A stretch of DNA of 31,510 nt from Butyrivibrio sp. (GTDB lineage Bacteria; Bacillota_A; Clostridia; Lachnospirales; Lachnospiraceae), in assembly GCF_024699075.1 (NCBI RefSeq), contig NZ_JAILQF010000448.1, positions 1 through 31,510 of the forward strand, written 5' to 3'. The first letter of the stretch is position 1, and every line of letters begins with the position of its first letter. A model generated the notes under the pieces. That model was given only the letters and a program-made list of their open reading frames with translations. It ran no database searches and was not told the origin of the DNA. The position numbers were made by a program, and so were the translations under genes. Shown here one piece after another: positions 1 to 7,823 of the stretch.

Positions 1-77
1 GCCAGAACATAATCAACAAAGTGATGACCAAATGATCCTGTACCACCAGTTACAAGAATTGTTTTGTTGTTTAACAT
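1..77 (-). CDS. pseB: UDP-GlcNAc 4,6-dehydratase (inverting), 5' fragment
   Basis: Only the first 25 codons lie in the window; the gene continues past the left edge. The N-terminus has the Rossmann NAD(P)-binding signature GGTGSFG directly after a short beta strand (KTILVTGG), as in PseB/FlaA1-type dehydratases that start pseudaminic acid synthesis from UDP-GlcNAc. The ATG at 77 has a good Shine-Dalgarno (TAAGGAGA) about eight bases upstream. A pseC homologue at 1505 on the other strand supports PseB over other short-chain dehydratases. A retaining 5,6-dehydratase or another extended SDR enzyme cannot be excluded from so short a piece. Confidence 0.75.
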   Translation of the reverse strand, partial: MLNNKTILVTGGTGSFGHHFVDYVL

Positions 78-382
78 ATAAATTTCTCCTTAGTCTTCGC
101 AGGAATTAATTATAATTATTTTCGTGAAATCTTACCTTATAAATATCTGAAGGCAAAAACACAGAATATTATAGCAACATTATACGATATTTGCAATTTG
201 CAGACACCAGCAATAAAAACTATAATAATGAAGATATTTTGCTTACAGGTGGTTTTAAGTTTCGCCACATATTATATAATCTGATAAACATAATATCTAT
301 ACTAAAAGTCTATCTTAAAAGCATAAACTTTAGAAAAGTCACACAAACCAGTAATATATTCAATTGAGAAAAGGACGTGAAT
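78..382. other. Divergent intergenic region between pseB-like gene and SGNH lipoprotein gene
   Basis: No gene is visible here. It holds the minus-strand promoter at 168-196. For the plus-strand gene at 383 the best element is a TATAAT at 275-280, but no convincing -35 box lies at the right distance. No stable hairpin or known RNA motif was recognised. The region is very AT-rich. Confidence 0.5.
168..196 (-). promoter_or_regulatory. Promoter of the pseB-like gene
   Basis: On the minus strand TTGCAA (196-191), a 17-base spacer and a perfect TATAAT (173-168) form a sigma-A type promoter. It points at the ATG at 77 and predicts a 5' untranslated region of roughly 80 to 85 bases. This is a sequence match only. 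Confidence 0.6.
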
Positions 383-1459
383 ATGAAAAAGAAATTAAAG
401 GCACTTGTTCCTATATTAACAATAGCATCTATGATAGTAGGATGCAGCGCCGATACAACCCTTAAGAACGATACAACAGGCACTATAACGCCTACAGACG
501 CTCCAACTACTGATGCATCTGAAAGTACTTCTGGTAGTGACGCTTCTTCAAATGCATCCAGCGCTGCGAGTTCTGAATCTGTTTCCTCTTCTGATGCATC
601 AACTTTAGCTTCAACCTCCAGTGCTTCTTCAGAATCTTCCACAGAATCTGCTACAAATTATGATTCGTCTATTCCAACAGTAGTATTCCTTGGAGATGAT
701 CAGTTCGATCTTGGTAGAAGTGGCAATACCTCTATTGCCGATTATGTAGAATCACTTCTTGGAACTAAAGCCAATGTTATAAACCTTGGCTGCACAGGAG
801 TTACAGCTACTACAGCTCTTGGAACCGACAATGATACCGGAATGAACTTTGTGAATGTAGCTAAGTTCCTTAATGGAGAAATGGATGATACTTTCTTTAA
901 CAATTTCCCGGATGCAAAAAGTGAAGCCTTTATATTTGATCCAGCAGATGTAGATTTCTATGTTGTAGAATATGGAATCAATGATTTCCTTCAGGTCAAA
1001 GACCTCTCTAATGATGTAAAGACTTCTGATACAACCTGCTATACTAATGCCATAGCAACAGGACTTGGTCTTCTAGTCCAGGCTAGTCCTAATGCCAAAA
1101 TCGTACTATGCAGCCCTGTATATTCCATGTTCTATGCAGAAGATGGCTCTTCTCTTGGAAGTGGCCATGTATATTCCAATACTTTTGGAAAATACATGGA
1201 CTACTGCGCAGGATGTGTCCAGCAAAGTTCTCTTTATGATTGCATTTCATTTGATGCATTTGGAGATGCATATATGAACATAAATGATCAGACTTTTAGC
1301 GAATATATGCAAGATGATGGTATACATCTAACCCGTGCAGGAAGAAATACCTTTGCAGCTGTGGTTGCACACATGATCAATAAGCAACTTGGTTTGGATG
1401 ATACTGAAATCGAAATTGCCTACGATATTGATGACTACAAGCTTGACAGTGAAAAATAA
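383..1459 (+). CDS. SGNH-fold surface lipoprotein, catalytic Ser replaced by Asp
   Basis: The protein is 358 residues from the ATG at 383. An in-frame GTG at 377 is too close to the Shine-Dalgarno AAGGA (371-375). A lipoprotein signal with lipobox IVGC puts the lipidated Cys near residue 21. A Ser/Thr/Ala-rich linker of about 65 residues follows, then an SGNH/GDSL hydrolase-like domain. Visible blocks are FLGDDQFD (block I), NLGCTGVT (block II), EYGINDF (block III) and DGIHLT (block V, the Asp-x-x-His pair). Block I normally reads GDS, so the nucleophilic Ser is Asp here and esterase activity is doubtful. The gene ends 45 bases before pseC and is probably co-transcribed with it. It may be a glycan-binding or inactive relative of carbohydrate esterases, displayed on the outer face of the membrane. 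Confidence 0.8.
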   Translation: MKKKLKALVPILTIASMIVGCSADTTLKNDTTGTITPTDAPTTDASESTSGSDASSNASSAASSESVSSSDASTLASTSSASSESSTESATNYDSSIPTVVFLGDDQFDLGRSGNTSIADYVESLLGTKANVINLGCTGVTATTALGTDNDTGMNFVNVAKFLNGEMDDTFFNNFPDAKSEAFIFDPADVDFYVVEYGINDFLQVKDLSNDVKTSDTTCYTNAIATGLGLLVQASPNAKIVLCSPVYSMFYAEDGSSLGSGHVYSNTFGKYMDYCAGCVQQSSLYDCISFDAFGDAYMNINDQTFSEYMQDDGIHLTRAGRNTFAAVVAHMINKQLGLDDTEIEIAYDIDDYKLDSEK

Positions 1460-1504
1460 TACCACTAATAATAAACTCTATATCTTGAAAGGATTTATAT
1501 ATCA

Positions 1505-2701
1505 ATGGAAAAGTTAGCAATAGAAGGCGGAAGTCCAGTCCGTCCTGAAAAACTCTATTATGGACGTCAATGGGTTACAGAAGAAGATGCAGAAGAAGTC
1601 AAAAAGACTCTTCTTAGCGATTACATTACCTGCGGTCCTAAGGTTGATGAAGCTGAAAAAATGCTCTGTGAATATACTGGAGCAAAATATGCAGTAGTAG
1701 TATCTAACTGTACTGCAGCTCTTCATCTCGCAGCATCTGCTGCAGGAATTAGCAAGGGAGATGAACTCATAACAACTCCCCTTACATTTATGGCAAGTGC
1801 CAACTGTGCACTTTACTGCGGAGGAAAGCCTGTATTTGCAGATATCAATCCTGATACCTACAACATAGATCCTGACTCTATAGAAGCTCATATCACTCCC
1901 AATACTAAAGCAGTTGTAGCTGTAGACTTTACAGGACAGGTTGTAGAAGCTGACCGCATAAGAGAGATCTGTAATAAACATGGTCTTGTATTTATAGAAG
2001 ATGCTGCACATTCAATAGGATCAAGCTATGATGGTAAGAAGGTCGGTTCTATTGCAGACATGACATGTTTCTCATTCCATCCTGTTAAAACAGTTACCTG
2101 CGGCGAAGGTGGTGCTATCCTCACTGACAATAAAGAGTATTATGAGAAGCTTCTTCTTCTTCGTTCGCACGGAATGGAGCATGATGAGAGCAAAATGCTT
2201 GAAGGACCTCATGAAGGAGTCTGGTACTACGAACAGCAGTTACTTGGATTTAACTATCGAATGACAGACATACAGGCAGCTCTTCTTTGCAGTCAGCTCA
2301 GGAAGATAGATTCTTTCGTAGCAAGAAGAAAAGAAATTGTTGCAAAGTATGATGAAGCATTCAAGAATATACCTGAAATAATAGTCCAGAAGAATACACC
2401 TAAGTCAGATACATCAAGACACCTTTATATTATCCAGCTAGATCTTGATAAGCTTAACTGTACTCGCCGTCAGTTCTTCGATGCAATGAGTGCTGAGAAC
2501 ATTCAGTGCCAGGTTCACTATGTACCTGTTTACTGGTTCCCATATTATAAGAGCCTTGGTTATAAAGAAGGACTTTGCCCTAAGGCAGAGAAAGTCTACA
2601 AAGGAATAATGAGTATACCGCTCTATCCTAGACTTACTGACAAAGACGTGGATGATGTAATCCACGCAGTTACTAAGATTATTGAAAACTATAGAAAATA
2701 A
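1505..2701 (+). CDS. pseC: UDP-4-amino-4,6-dideoxy-N-acetyl-beta-L-altrosamine transaminase
   Basis: This 398-residue fold-type I PLP enzyme is in the DegT/DnrJ/EryC1 family, at about the usual length. PseC-like blocks are LITTPLTFMASANCAL (near 88-103), FADINPDTYNID, VAVDFTGQVVEADRI, FIEDAAHSIGSS (Asp166 for the pyridine nitrogen) and SFHPVKTVTCGEGG, with Lys195 the expected PLP Schiff-base lysine. The family converts the 4-keto product of PseB to the 4-amino sugar, the second step towards pseudaminic acid, a nonulosonic acid often found on flagellins and surface glycans. An AAAGGA site precedes the ATG, and a strong terminator follows at once. The remaining pse genes (pseF, pseG, pseH, pseI) are not in the window. 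A closely related 4-aminotransferase of another nonulosonate pathway is the main alternative. Confidence 0.8.
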   Translation: MEKLAIEGGSPVRPEKLYYGRQWVTEEDAEEVKKTLLSDYITCGPKVDEAEKMLCEYTGAKYAVVVSNCTAALHLAASAAGISKGDELITTPLTFMASANCALYCGGKPVFADINPDTYNIDPDSIEAHITPNTKAVVAVDFTGQVVEADRIREICNKHGLVFIEDAAHSIGSSYDGKKVGSIADMTCFSFHPVKTVTCGEGGAILTDNKEYYEKLLLLRSHGMEHDESKMLEGPHEGVWYYEQQLLGFNYRMTDIQAALLCSQLRKIDSFVARRKEIVAKYDEAFKNIPEIIVQKNTPKSDTSRHLYIIQLDLDKLNCTRRQFFDAMSAENIQCQVHYVPVYWFPYYKSLGYKEGLCPKAEKVYKGIMSIPLYPRLTDKDVDDVIHAVTKIIENYRK

Positions 2702-2708
2702 ATACGTA

Positions 2709-2736
2709 GGCTGTTGCTTTTGCAACAGCCTTTTTT
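2709..2736 (+). terminator. Rho-independent terminator after pseC
   Basis: A perfect 9-bp GC-containing stem, GGCTGTTGC (2709-2717) with GCAACAGCC (2722-2730), has a 4-base loop and is followed by six T residues (2731-2736). It lies eight bases after the pseC stop codon. Confidence 0.92.
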
Positions 2737-2803
2737 ATTGCTTTCTCAGATATAACTCTATTATTTAACTCCAAAAAATAATTCGAATTACAAAAATTAA
2801 TTA

Positions 2804-2831
2804 TTGATTTATCATAAAAAGGTAGTACAAT
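2804..2831 (+). promoter_or_regulatory. Candidate promoter of the repeat surface protein gene
   Basis: TTGATT (2804-2809), a 16-base spacer and TACAAT (2826-2831) make a plausible sigma-A promoter. The transcript would start near 2838, about 50 bases before the ATG at 2888. Confidence 0.5.
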
Positions 2832-2887
2832 TACAAAATATAAAGTTTTTCATATTTTTATTTACTTCAAGGAGGAAATAAGTAATT

Positions 2888-4600
2888 ATGTCAAAAAAAT
2901 TTCTAATCAATCTAACCGCAACATCAACCGCTTTTTCAATGCTACTCGCACCATGTATCACATCTTTTGCTGCAGAGGATACCACTTCAACAGTTACAGC
3001 TGAGGGGCAAACTGTCGAAGTCGGAAACATTACTGTTACAGACGGATCATCTGCTGTCGATGCTGACAAAGGCGCTAACGTTACTGTTGAAGGAGATGTA
3101 ACCACTTCAGGAACTAACAATTCCTATACCGACAACACCAATGCAGTTCATCCTACCGCAAGTCCAGCAATTGATGCTGATAATTCTTCAACTGTTACTG
3201 TTAATGGCAATATTACTGCTGGAACTAATGGAGCTGAACAGACCGCAATTGATGCTGATAATTCAACTGTTACTGTTAAAGGAAATGTATCAGGAACAGC
3301 TGAAGGCGTTACTGCAAAAAATAATAGTGAAGTCACTATAAATGGAAACGTCGTTGGAGGCAGTACAGGTATTACAGCAAGTAGTACAACTGATAGCACT
3401 GGCTCCAATACAATAACCGTTAATGGAAATGTTACTTCACATGGTCTGCAAACAGATATTTATGATCAACAAGGTCAAACTATTGTTGGAACATCTCAAG
3501 TTGATCACGGCATTTACAGCAGTGGAGAAAATAATATTACTGTAAATGGAGATATATACTCAGTAAATAATGGCGTAGAAATAAATATTGGAAATTCAGA
3601 TTATACTAATGACGGACAGATAATTGTTACTGGTACAATAACAGGCAATGTGGGAATTCAAGTGCATGATAATAATTCTTCAGCTGAAGGAGTATATTCT
3701 TATCAAGATTCTGAAGACTTCCTCGAAGCAACACCTACAATAATAGTTTATGAAATTGATTCAGATTTCCCTATATCTGTTAGTAATTCGGCTATCGATA
3801 CTAACACAGAATCAGGCAGAAGCGAATCTAATCAAACATACAATGCTGTAAAATCCGCAATTAATTACATAATTAAACAATCAACCGATTATGGAATAAC
3901 CATTAGTGGTGATAATATAACTCAGTATACTAATGGTAGTAGTGTGCTTAACACTGTAAATATAAATGAAGCTTTTACAGTTGCAGCTACTCTTCCTGAT
4001 GGATACACAATTAGTGGTGGTGATAATGTCTCTGTAGTAAACAATAATGACGGAACCTTCACTCTCACTCTAAAAAATTCCAAAGGTGGAATTTACGTAA
4101 AGGCCACACTTAAACCAGTCAGCAATGCAGATGGAACAACTTCTTATGTTGTTGAAAACGAGCCTACAGAAATTCGCCCATATGAAGATCCTAATCAGGT
4201 TCCAGCAGGTGCAATAGTAACAGCTACTAATTCCGGAGATGCTGATGCATCAGCTTTTGTAACTGCAATAAGTGGCAATAAGCCAGCTCAGACTGTTAGC
4301 TATAACATGGCTAATATCACACCTCAACAGTACAAGAATTCAATCATTTCTAGTGTGGCTTCTGTACCTGCTAACGGTGCATTTAACATTGTAACTGACA
4401 GAGTTGCTTGCCTTGATGCCGGAATGATAGAAGCACTTTCTGCTCGTTCTGACATTGACATAAATGTAGTCTTTGCTTATGATGGCAAACAGATTAAAGT
4501 CACAATACCTGCTGGCTATGACCTTAGTACTCTTCTTGATGAATATGGTTATTGTGGATTCTTAAGACTTATGTCAATACTTGGATACACAGAAATTTAA
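2888..4600 (+). CDS. Secreted surface protein with beta-helix-like VNGN repeats
   Basis: The protein has 570 residues, with a strong AAGGAGG site 12 bases before the ATG. A Sec signal peptide is predicted to end near residue 28 (TSFA then AED). Residues of about 40 to 250 carry short repeats around ITVNGNV, VTVKGNV and VTINGNV, spaced about 20 to 30 residues apart and rich in Asn, Thr, Val and Gly. This pattern suits a right-handed beta-helix. Residues of about 420 to 570 form a different domain ending in a TIPAGYDL and DEYGYCGFLR segment; I have the impression that similar C-terminal segments recur in secreted Lachnospiraceae proteins, function unknown. No LPXTG motif or lipobox is present, so attachment is unexplained. 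It is a single gene between two terminators. Adhesin, glycan-binding or structural roles are all possible. Confidence 0.75.
   Translation: MSKKFLINLTATSTAFSMLLAPCITSFAAEDTTSTVTAEGQTVEVGNITVTDGSSAVDADKGANVTVEGDVTTSGTNNSYTDNTNAVHPTASPAIDADNSSTVTVNGNITAGTNGAEQTAIDADNSTVTVKGNVSGTAEGVTAKNNSEVTINGNVVGGSTGITASSTTDSTGSNTITVNGNVTSHGLQTDIYDQQGQTIVGTSQVDHGIYSSGENNITVNGDIYSVNNGVEINIGNSDYTNDGQIIVTGTITGNVGIQVHDNNSSAEGVYSYQDSEDFLEATPTIIVYEIDSDFPISVSNSAIDTNTESGRSESNQTYNAVKSAINYIIKQSTDYGITISGDNITQYTNGSSVLNTVNINEAFTVAATLPDGYTISGGDNVSVVNNNDGTFTLTLKNSKGGIYVKATLKPVSNADGTTSYVVENEPTEIRPYEDPNQVPAGAIVTATNSGDADASAFVTAISGNKPAQTVSYNMANITPQQYKNSIISSVASVPANGAFNIVTDRVACLDAGMIEALSARSDIDINVVFAYDGKQIKVTIPAGYDLSTLLDEYGYCGFLRLMSILGYTEI
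3166..3303 (+). repeat. Direct repeat inside the surface protein gene
   Basis: GCAATTGATGCTGATAATTC occurs at about 3168 and again at about 3246. Each is followed within a few bases by CAACTGTTACTGTTAA and a glycine-asparagine codon block. The copies are about 78 bases apart, a multiple of three, and encode the AIDADNS-TVTV repeat. The DNA-level identity suggests recent duplication of one coil. Confidence 0.75.
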
Positions 4601-4632
4601 TCATTTATAATAACTTAATACTACACAACTAA

Positions 4633-4687
4633 GGTGCTGTCGATTATTTGATCATCAGATCATTTAAATATGACAGCACCTTTTTTT
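4633..4687 (+). terminator. Terminator after the repeat surface protein gene
   Basis: GGTGCTGTC (4633-4641) pairs with GACAGCACC (4672-4680). A smaller TGATC/GATCA hairpin sits in the loop, and seven T residues follow (4681-4687). It stops plus-strand transcription. It also lies downstream of the minus-strand operon ending at 4780, but in that direction the T-tract is poor, so it is at best a weak terminator for the operon. Confidence 0.88.
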
Positions 4688-4779
4688 ATTATTTTATTCT
4701 ATATTTTTTATCGCTCTTTACTTTTATTGACTATCTTTGTGATTCGTAATCATACTGTTAAAGTATCCTATACTGTACT

Positions 4780-6135
4780 TTAAGCGTGGCCATTATCGTT
4801 AGCTGACGGGTATTTCACAAAATAAGTAACAACCGTAAAAAGCATAACAGCCAGTACTATATTGCATATATCATACTGAATTACTGCGCCTGTAAATCCT
4901 GCAAGATCAATAAGGAATTTACTACTACTAAGACAGGCAATAGCACAGATTATATAACATACAGCTATAGTCTTCTGCTTCCTCATAACAGTTAGAATAG
5001 CTGAAGCAAAGCTTGCAAGAGCATAGCCTATTCCTCCTACAAGAAGAAGCATAAATTCTGACTTATAAGGAGTAAGATCTGTGCTATATAAAATAGACAG
5101 AACCGGAATTCCAAAAAGGAATCCTCCTGCAAGAATCACAAGTGCCATGGCTCCTACCATAAGAAGCTGTTTACAAAGTCTCTTACCAAAAGCCTTGCCA
5201 TCACCACTTACATATAACTGACTGAGACTTGGCAGTATGGGTCTGTATACAGAGTTACTAAGTATAAGTATGACAAAAGATGGCATAAGTATATATCCAA
5301 ATATAGCTTGGGCACTGTCATCCATAAACCAGTCAATTGAATACTTTGGAGCATTACCTATATAGTTACCAAGAGCTCCGCTTAAAGCAAGTGGGAAGCA
5401 CTGCCACAATATCTGCTTAATGCCATCCATTAGACTTAAACTTGTCTGAATATTATCGGTTTTGCTTATAACGGTTCTTGTATCTTTATCACTAATGTTC
5501 TTATTGCTAATATCTTTACTACTAATATCTTCATTACTTTCGTTTCTAACATAAGGATATGTTAGCTTAAAGCTTACAAAGGTAGCAATATAACTGAATA
5601 TGCATACAATCACAAGGATCGGTATAAGTTTAAGACCTGTAAGAGTAAGAATACAGAACAGCATAGTCGAAGATATGAGCCTTATGGCATAAGTTCTTGC
5701 GCCAAGTGCAAGATACCCTCTTTGCTGATACATTCCATATACTACGTCTTCGAATACACTATCAAGTTTCCAGATGCATATAAGTATTACTGCTATAGCC
5801 TTTTCTATAACATAATTTGATGTACCAAGCTGAAAGCCAAGATATACAAAGACTACAAGGAGACTTGTAAATACCGTTATAAATCTCGCAAACAGATAAG
5901 ACTTAAATCTGTATCTTCCGCTTACATCCGTAACCTGAAAGTTACGAACACCGTACATTCCTATTACGCAGGCAATCGTAGATATAGCATAACCTATGGA
6001 AAAAACTCCCGCATCAGATATGCTCATACCTGCTGATATAAAAACAAGAATAAGCGCAGACTGACCTGCGCTTATTCCTTCAGCTATAAGATTCCATAGA
6101 AAATCTTTTTTTAAACCTTTTTTTGATTCTGTCAT
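4780..6135 (-). CDS. Wzx-type polysaccharide flippase (MOP superfamily)
   Basis: This is a 451-residue polytopic membrane protein with about 12 hydrophobic segments, the length and pattern of oligosaccharide flippases of the PST/MATE-like group. These move undecaprenyl-linked glycan units across the cytoplasmic membrane. The N-terminus (KKDFLWNLIAEGISAGQSAL) resembles the first helix of Wzx proteins. A hydrophilic loop at about residues 195-230 carries a five-residue repeat, DIS(S/N)K. It is the last gene of a seven-gene operon and starts three bases after the stop of the glycosyltransferase, without a strong Shine-Dalgarno, so its translation is probably coupled. The substrate cannot be read from the sequence. 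Confidence 0.82.
   Translation of the reverse strand: MTESKKGLKKDFLWNLIAEGISAGQSALILVFISAGMSISDAGVFSIGYAISTIACVIGMYGVRNFQVTDVSGRYRFKSYLFARFITVFTSLLVVFVYLGFQLGTSNYVIEKAIAVILICIWKLDSVFEDVVYGMYQQRGYLALGARTYAIRLISSTMLFCILTLTGLKLIPILVIVCIFSYIATFVSFKLTYPYVRNESNEDISSKDISNKNISDKDTRTVISKTDNIQTSLSLMDGIKQILWQCFPLALSGALGNYIGNAPKYSIDWFMDDSAQAIFGYILMPSFVILILSNSVYRPILPSLSQLYVSGDGKAFGKRLCKQLLMVGAMALVILAGGFLFGIPVLSILYSTDLTPYKSEFMLLLVGGIGYALASFASAILTVMRKQKTIAVCYIICAIACLSSSKFLIDLAGFTGAVIQYDICNIVLAVMLFTVVTYFVKYPSANDNGHA
5471..5545 (-). repeat. 15-bp tandem repeat within the flippase gene
   Basis: Adjacent 15-base units at 5486-5500, 5501-5515 and 5516-5530 share the pattern TTAnnnCTAATnTCT on the plus strand, with more degenerate units on each side. 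The unit is five codons long, so unit gain or loss changes the hydrophilic loop (residues about 201-220) without a frameshift. Confidence 0.65.
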
Positions 6136-6138
6136 ATA

Positions 6139-7092
6139 TTAATCACTTTTCTTCTTATTGTCATTTTCATCAAAGCCGGCCTTCATACGTACAATATACT
6201 GAGGCTTACGGCTGGTACACATGTACTCTCTTCCGATATATTCGCCCATCTCTCCAATGCAGAAAAGTATAATTCCACCAAGGAAAGCAAGGAAAGCGAT
6301 GGTAGAACTGTAACCAGCCTGAATAGCTGGATTGACAAGTTTTCTTACTATAGTAACGATTGCAAATATAATTCCGAATGCTGCAAAGAAAAATCCCATT
6401 GCTGTAGCAAATCTAAGCGGCAGAATTGAGAAGGATGTAAAGCCGTTGAACCAAAGTCCAAGGAGCTTTTTGAATGTATAGCCGCTTCTTCCTTCTTTTC
6501 TCTTACGCTGCTCTGCCGGAAGGTTTGTGGCATTGTGGGTAATACGGAATATAAGACCACTGATATAAGGATATGGTCTGTCATACTTTACCATATTCTC
6601 AGCTACATAGGCTCTCATACAGAAAAAGCTTGCAGTCTCAACACCCTTTGGCTTCTCTGTAAGGACTCTTGCCATCCAGGCATTGATTCTTGATGTAAAG
6701 TTACGGAAGAAATTCTGCTTAACCTTATTGTACTTAGCAAATACTACGTCGTAGCCTTCATCAATCTTATCAAGAAAGTGAGATATCTCCTCAACAGGAG
6801 CCTGGCCATCATCATCCATACAGAATACATAATCACCTGAAACCATAGAAAGACCTGCAAGTATTGCAGATGCCTGACCAAAGTTCTTGGAAAAAGAGGC
6901 TGCTTTAATGCAAGGATTCTTATCACAAAGCCCCTGCAGCGTCTTCCAGGTCGCATCAGCTGAGCCATCATCAACAAGGATGATCTCAGCATCTATATCA
7001 TTACCTGCAGCAAACTGACTTATCTCAGTTGTTACTGCATCTATTGTCTTCTCGCAGTTATAACATGGTATTACAAAGGATACTTTTCTCAA
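6139..7092 (-). CDS. GT2 glycosyltransferase, GtrB/DPM1-like polyprenyl-phosphate glycosyltransferase
   Basis: The protein has 317 residues. I place the start at a UUG (7092), because GGGAG lies eight bases upstream and the product then begins MRKVSFVIPCYNCEKTI; a longer in-frame UUG at 7107 has no such site. The N-terminal GT-A domain shows IPCYN, ILVDDGSADAT, KNFGQASAILAGL and the metal-binding MDDDGQAP. Two C-terminal membrane segments (about 230-295) are typical of GtrB, DPM1-like and ArnC enzymes. These transfer a sugar from a nucleotide donor to undecaprenyl phosphate on the cytoplasmic side. The lipid-linked sugar would then serve a GT-C enzyme outside, and the first gene of the same operon is a candidate partner. 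The sugar is unknown. Confidence 0.85.
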   Translation of the reverse strand: MRKVSFVIPCYNCEKTIDAVTTEISQFAAGNDIDAEIILVDDGSADATWKTLQGLCDKNPCIKAASFSKNFGQASAILAGLSMVSGDYVFCMDDDGQAPVEEISHFLDKIDEGYDVVFAKYNKVKQNFFRNFTSRINAWMARVLTEKPKGVETASFFCMRAYVAENMVKYDRPYPYISGLIFRITHNATNLPAEQRKRKEGRSGYTFKKLLGLWFNGFTSFSILPLRFATAMGFFFAAFGIIFAIVTIVRKLVNPAIQAGYSSTIAFLAFLGGIILFCIGEMGEYIGREYMCTSRKPQYIVRMKAGFDENDNKKKSD

Positions 7093-7137
7093 AATATATT
7101 CTCCCAAATCACTTAATTAAATGTGTGTTATATTACT

Positions 7138-7788
7138 TTACAGCCTTGTATCAGGTCTGTCCAGTTCATAGGATCTTGGCGGAACTATAGTCTTGCCGGA
7201 CTGCGTATCATGTCTTATATAGGCACCTGCTCCTACAAATGTATAATCGCTTACAGTAACCCTGTTCTTGATAATAGAATTATTGCCTATATAGCAGTGA
7301 CTTCCAACACAGGCATAGCCTGACAGAGACGCTGTCGGAGCAATATTATTATAATCTCCAATGTGGTTATTGTGAGGGAATACTACGCCAGGCCATATGA
7401 TATTGCCATTACCTATATGTACGTCAAAGCCAAGCGACACATTCTGCATTATGATATTGCCTTCACCGATCTCTGCCGCGTAGGAAGTATCTGTGTCAAT
7501 AGCGTTGGCAAAAGAATATCCAAGCGCCTTATACTTATCGCACTTCTTCTGTCTTATATCAAACATAGGATTACCGATAAATCCAGCTACAAGTTCTACT
7601 TTATCAGGAGTATATTTTATTATCATTTCTGATCTTCCTATTACAGGAATATCCCAAAAAGATTTATTATCATCTGAAAGATATTCATCATCAACACAGA
7701 AGCATACTATGTTTCTATCCTGCTTTTTAAGTATCTGATATACAATTGAAGCAAAGTCTCCTGTACCAATGACAGCAATATCCTTCAT
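7138..7788 (-). CDS. NeuD/PglD-like acyltransferase (left-handed beta-helix)
   Basis: The protein has 216 residues, the normal length for the sialic acid O-acetyltransferase NeuD / PglD family. An N-terminal Rossmann-like half (IAVIGTGDFASIVYQIL) is followed by hexapeptide repeats of a left-handed beta-helix (for example EIGEGNIIMQNVSLG and HIGNGNIIWPGVV). The segment FPHNNHIGDYNNIAPTASLSG aligns with the catalytic histidine region of PglD. The family acetylates a 4-amino or hydroxyl group on a nucleotide sugar or sialic acid using acetyl-CoA. Here the substrate is probably the product of the neighbouring PLP enzyme, which is inference. The ATG at 7788 has GGGAGA upstream. It is the fifth gene of the operon. 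Confidence 0.82.
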   Translation of the reverse strand: MKDIAVIGTGDFASIVYQILKKQDRNIVCFCVDDEYLSDDNKSFWDIPVIGRSEMIIKYTPDKVELVAGFIGNPMFDIRQKKCDKYKALGYSFANAIDTDTSYAAEIGEGNIIMQNVSLGFDVHIGNGNIIWPGVVFPHNNHIGDYNNIAPTASLSGYACVGSHCYIGNNSIIKNRVTVSDYTFVGAGAYIRHDTQSGKTIVPPRSYELDRPDTRL

Positions 7789-7823
7789 TTAGCTAATCTC
7801 CCATAAAATCTATAACATTTATA

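Noticed and set aside
310..642. Minus-strand open frame of 110 codons
   Set aside because: It is the reverse reading of the Ser/Ala-rich linker of the lipoprotein gene, with no ribosome site and low-complexity composition.
1514..2011. Minus-strand open frame of 165 codons opposite pseC
   Set aside because: It is Cys- and Tyr-rich with no domain, no ribosome site, and full overlap with a well-supported gene.
2812..3408. Minus-strand open frames opposite the repeat surface protein
   Set aside because: They mirror the repeat codons of the plus-strand gene and have no ribosome site or family resemblance.
7093..7107. Longer UUG start of the glycosyltransferase at 7107
   Set aside because: The sequence just after it is the GGGAG ribosome site of the UUG at 7092, which gives the standard N-terminus of the family.
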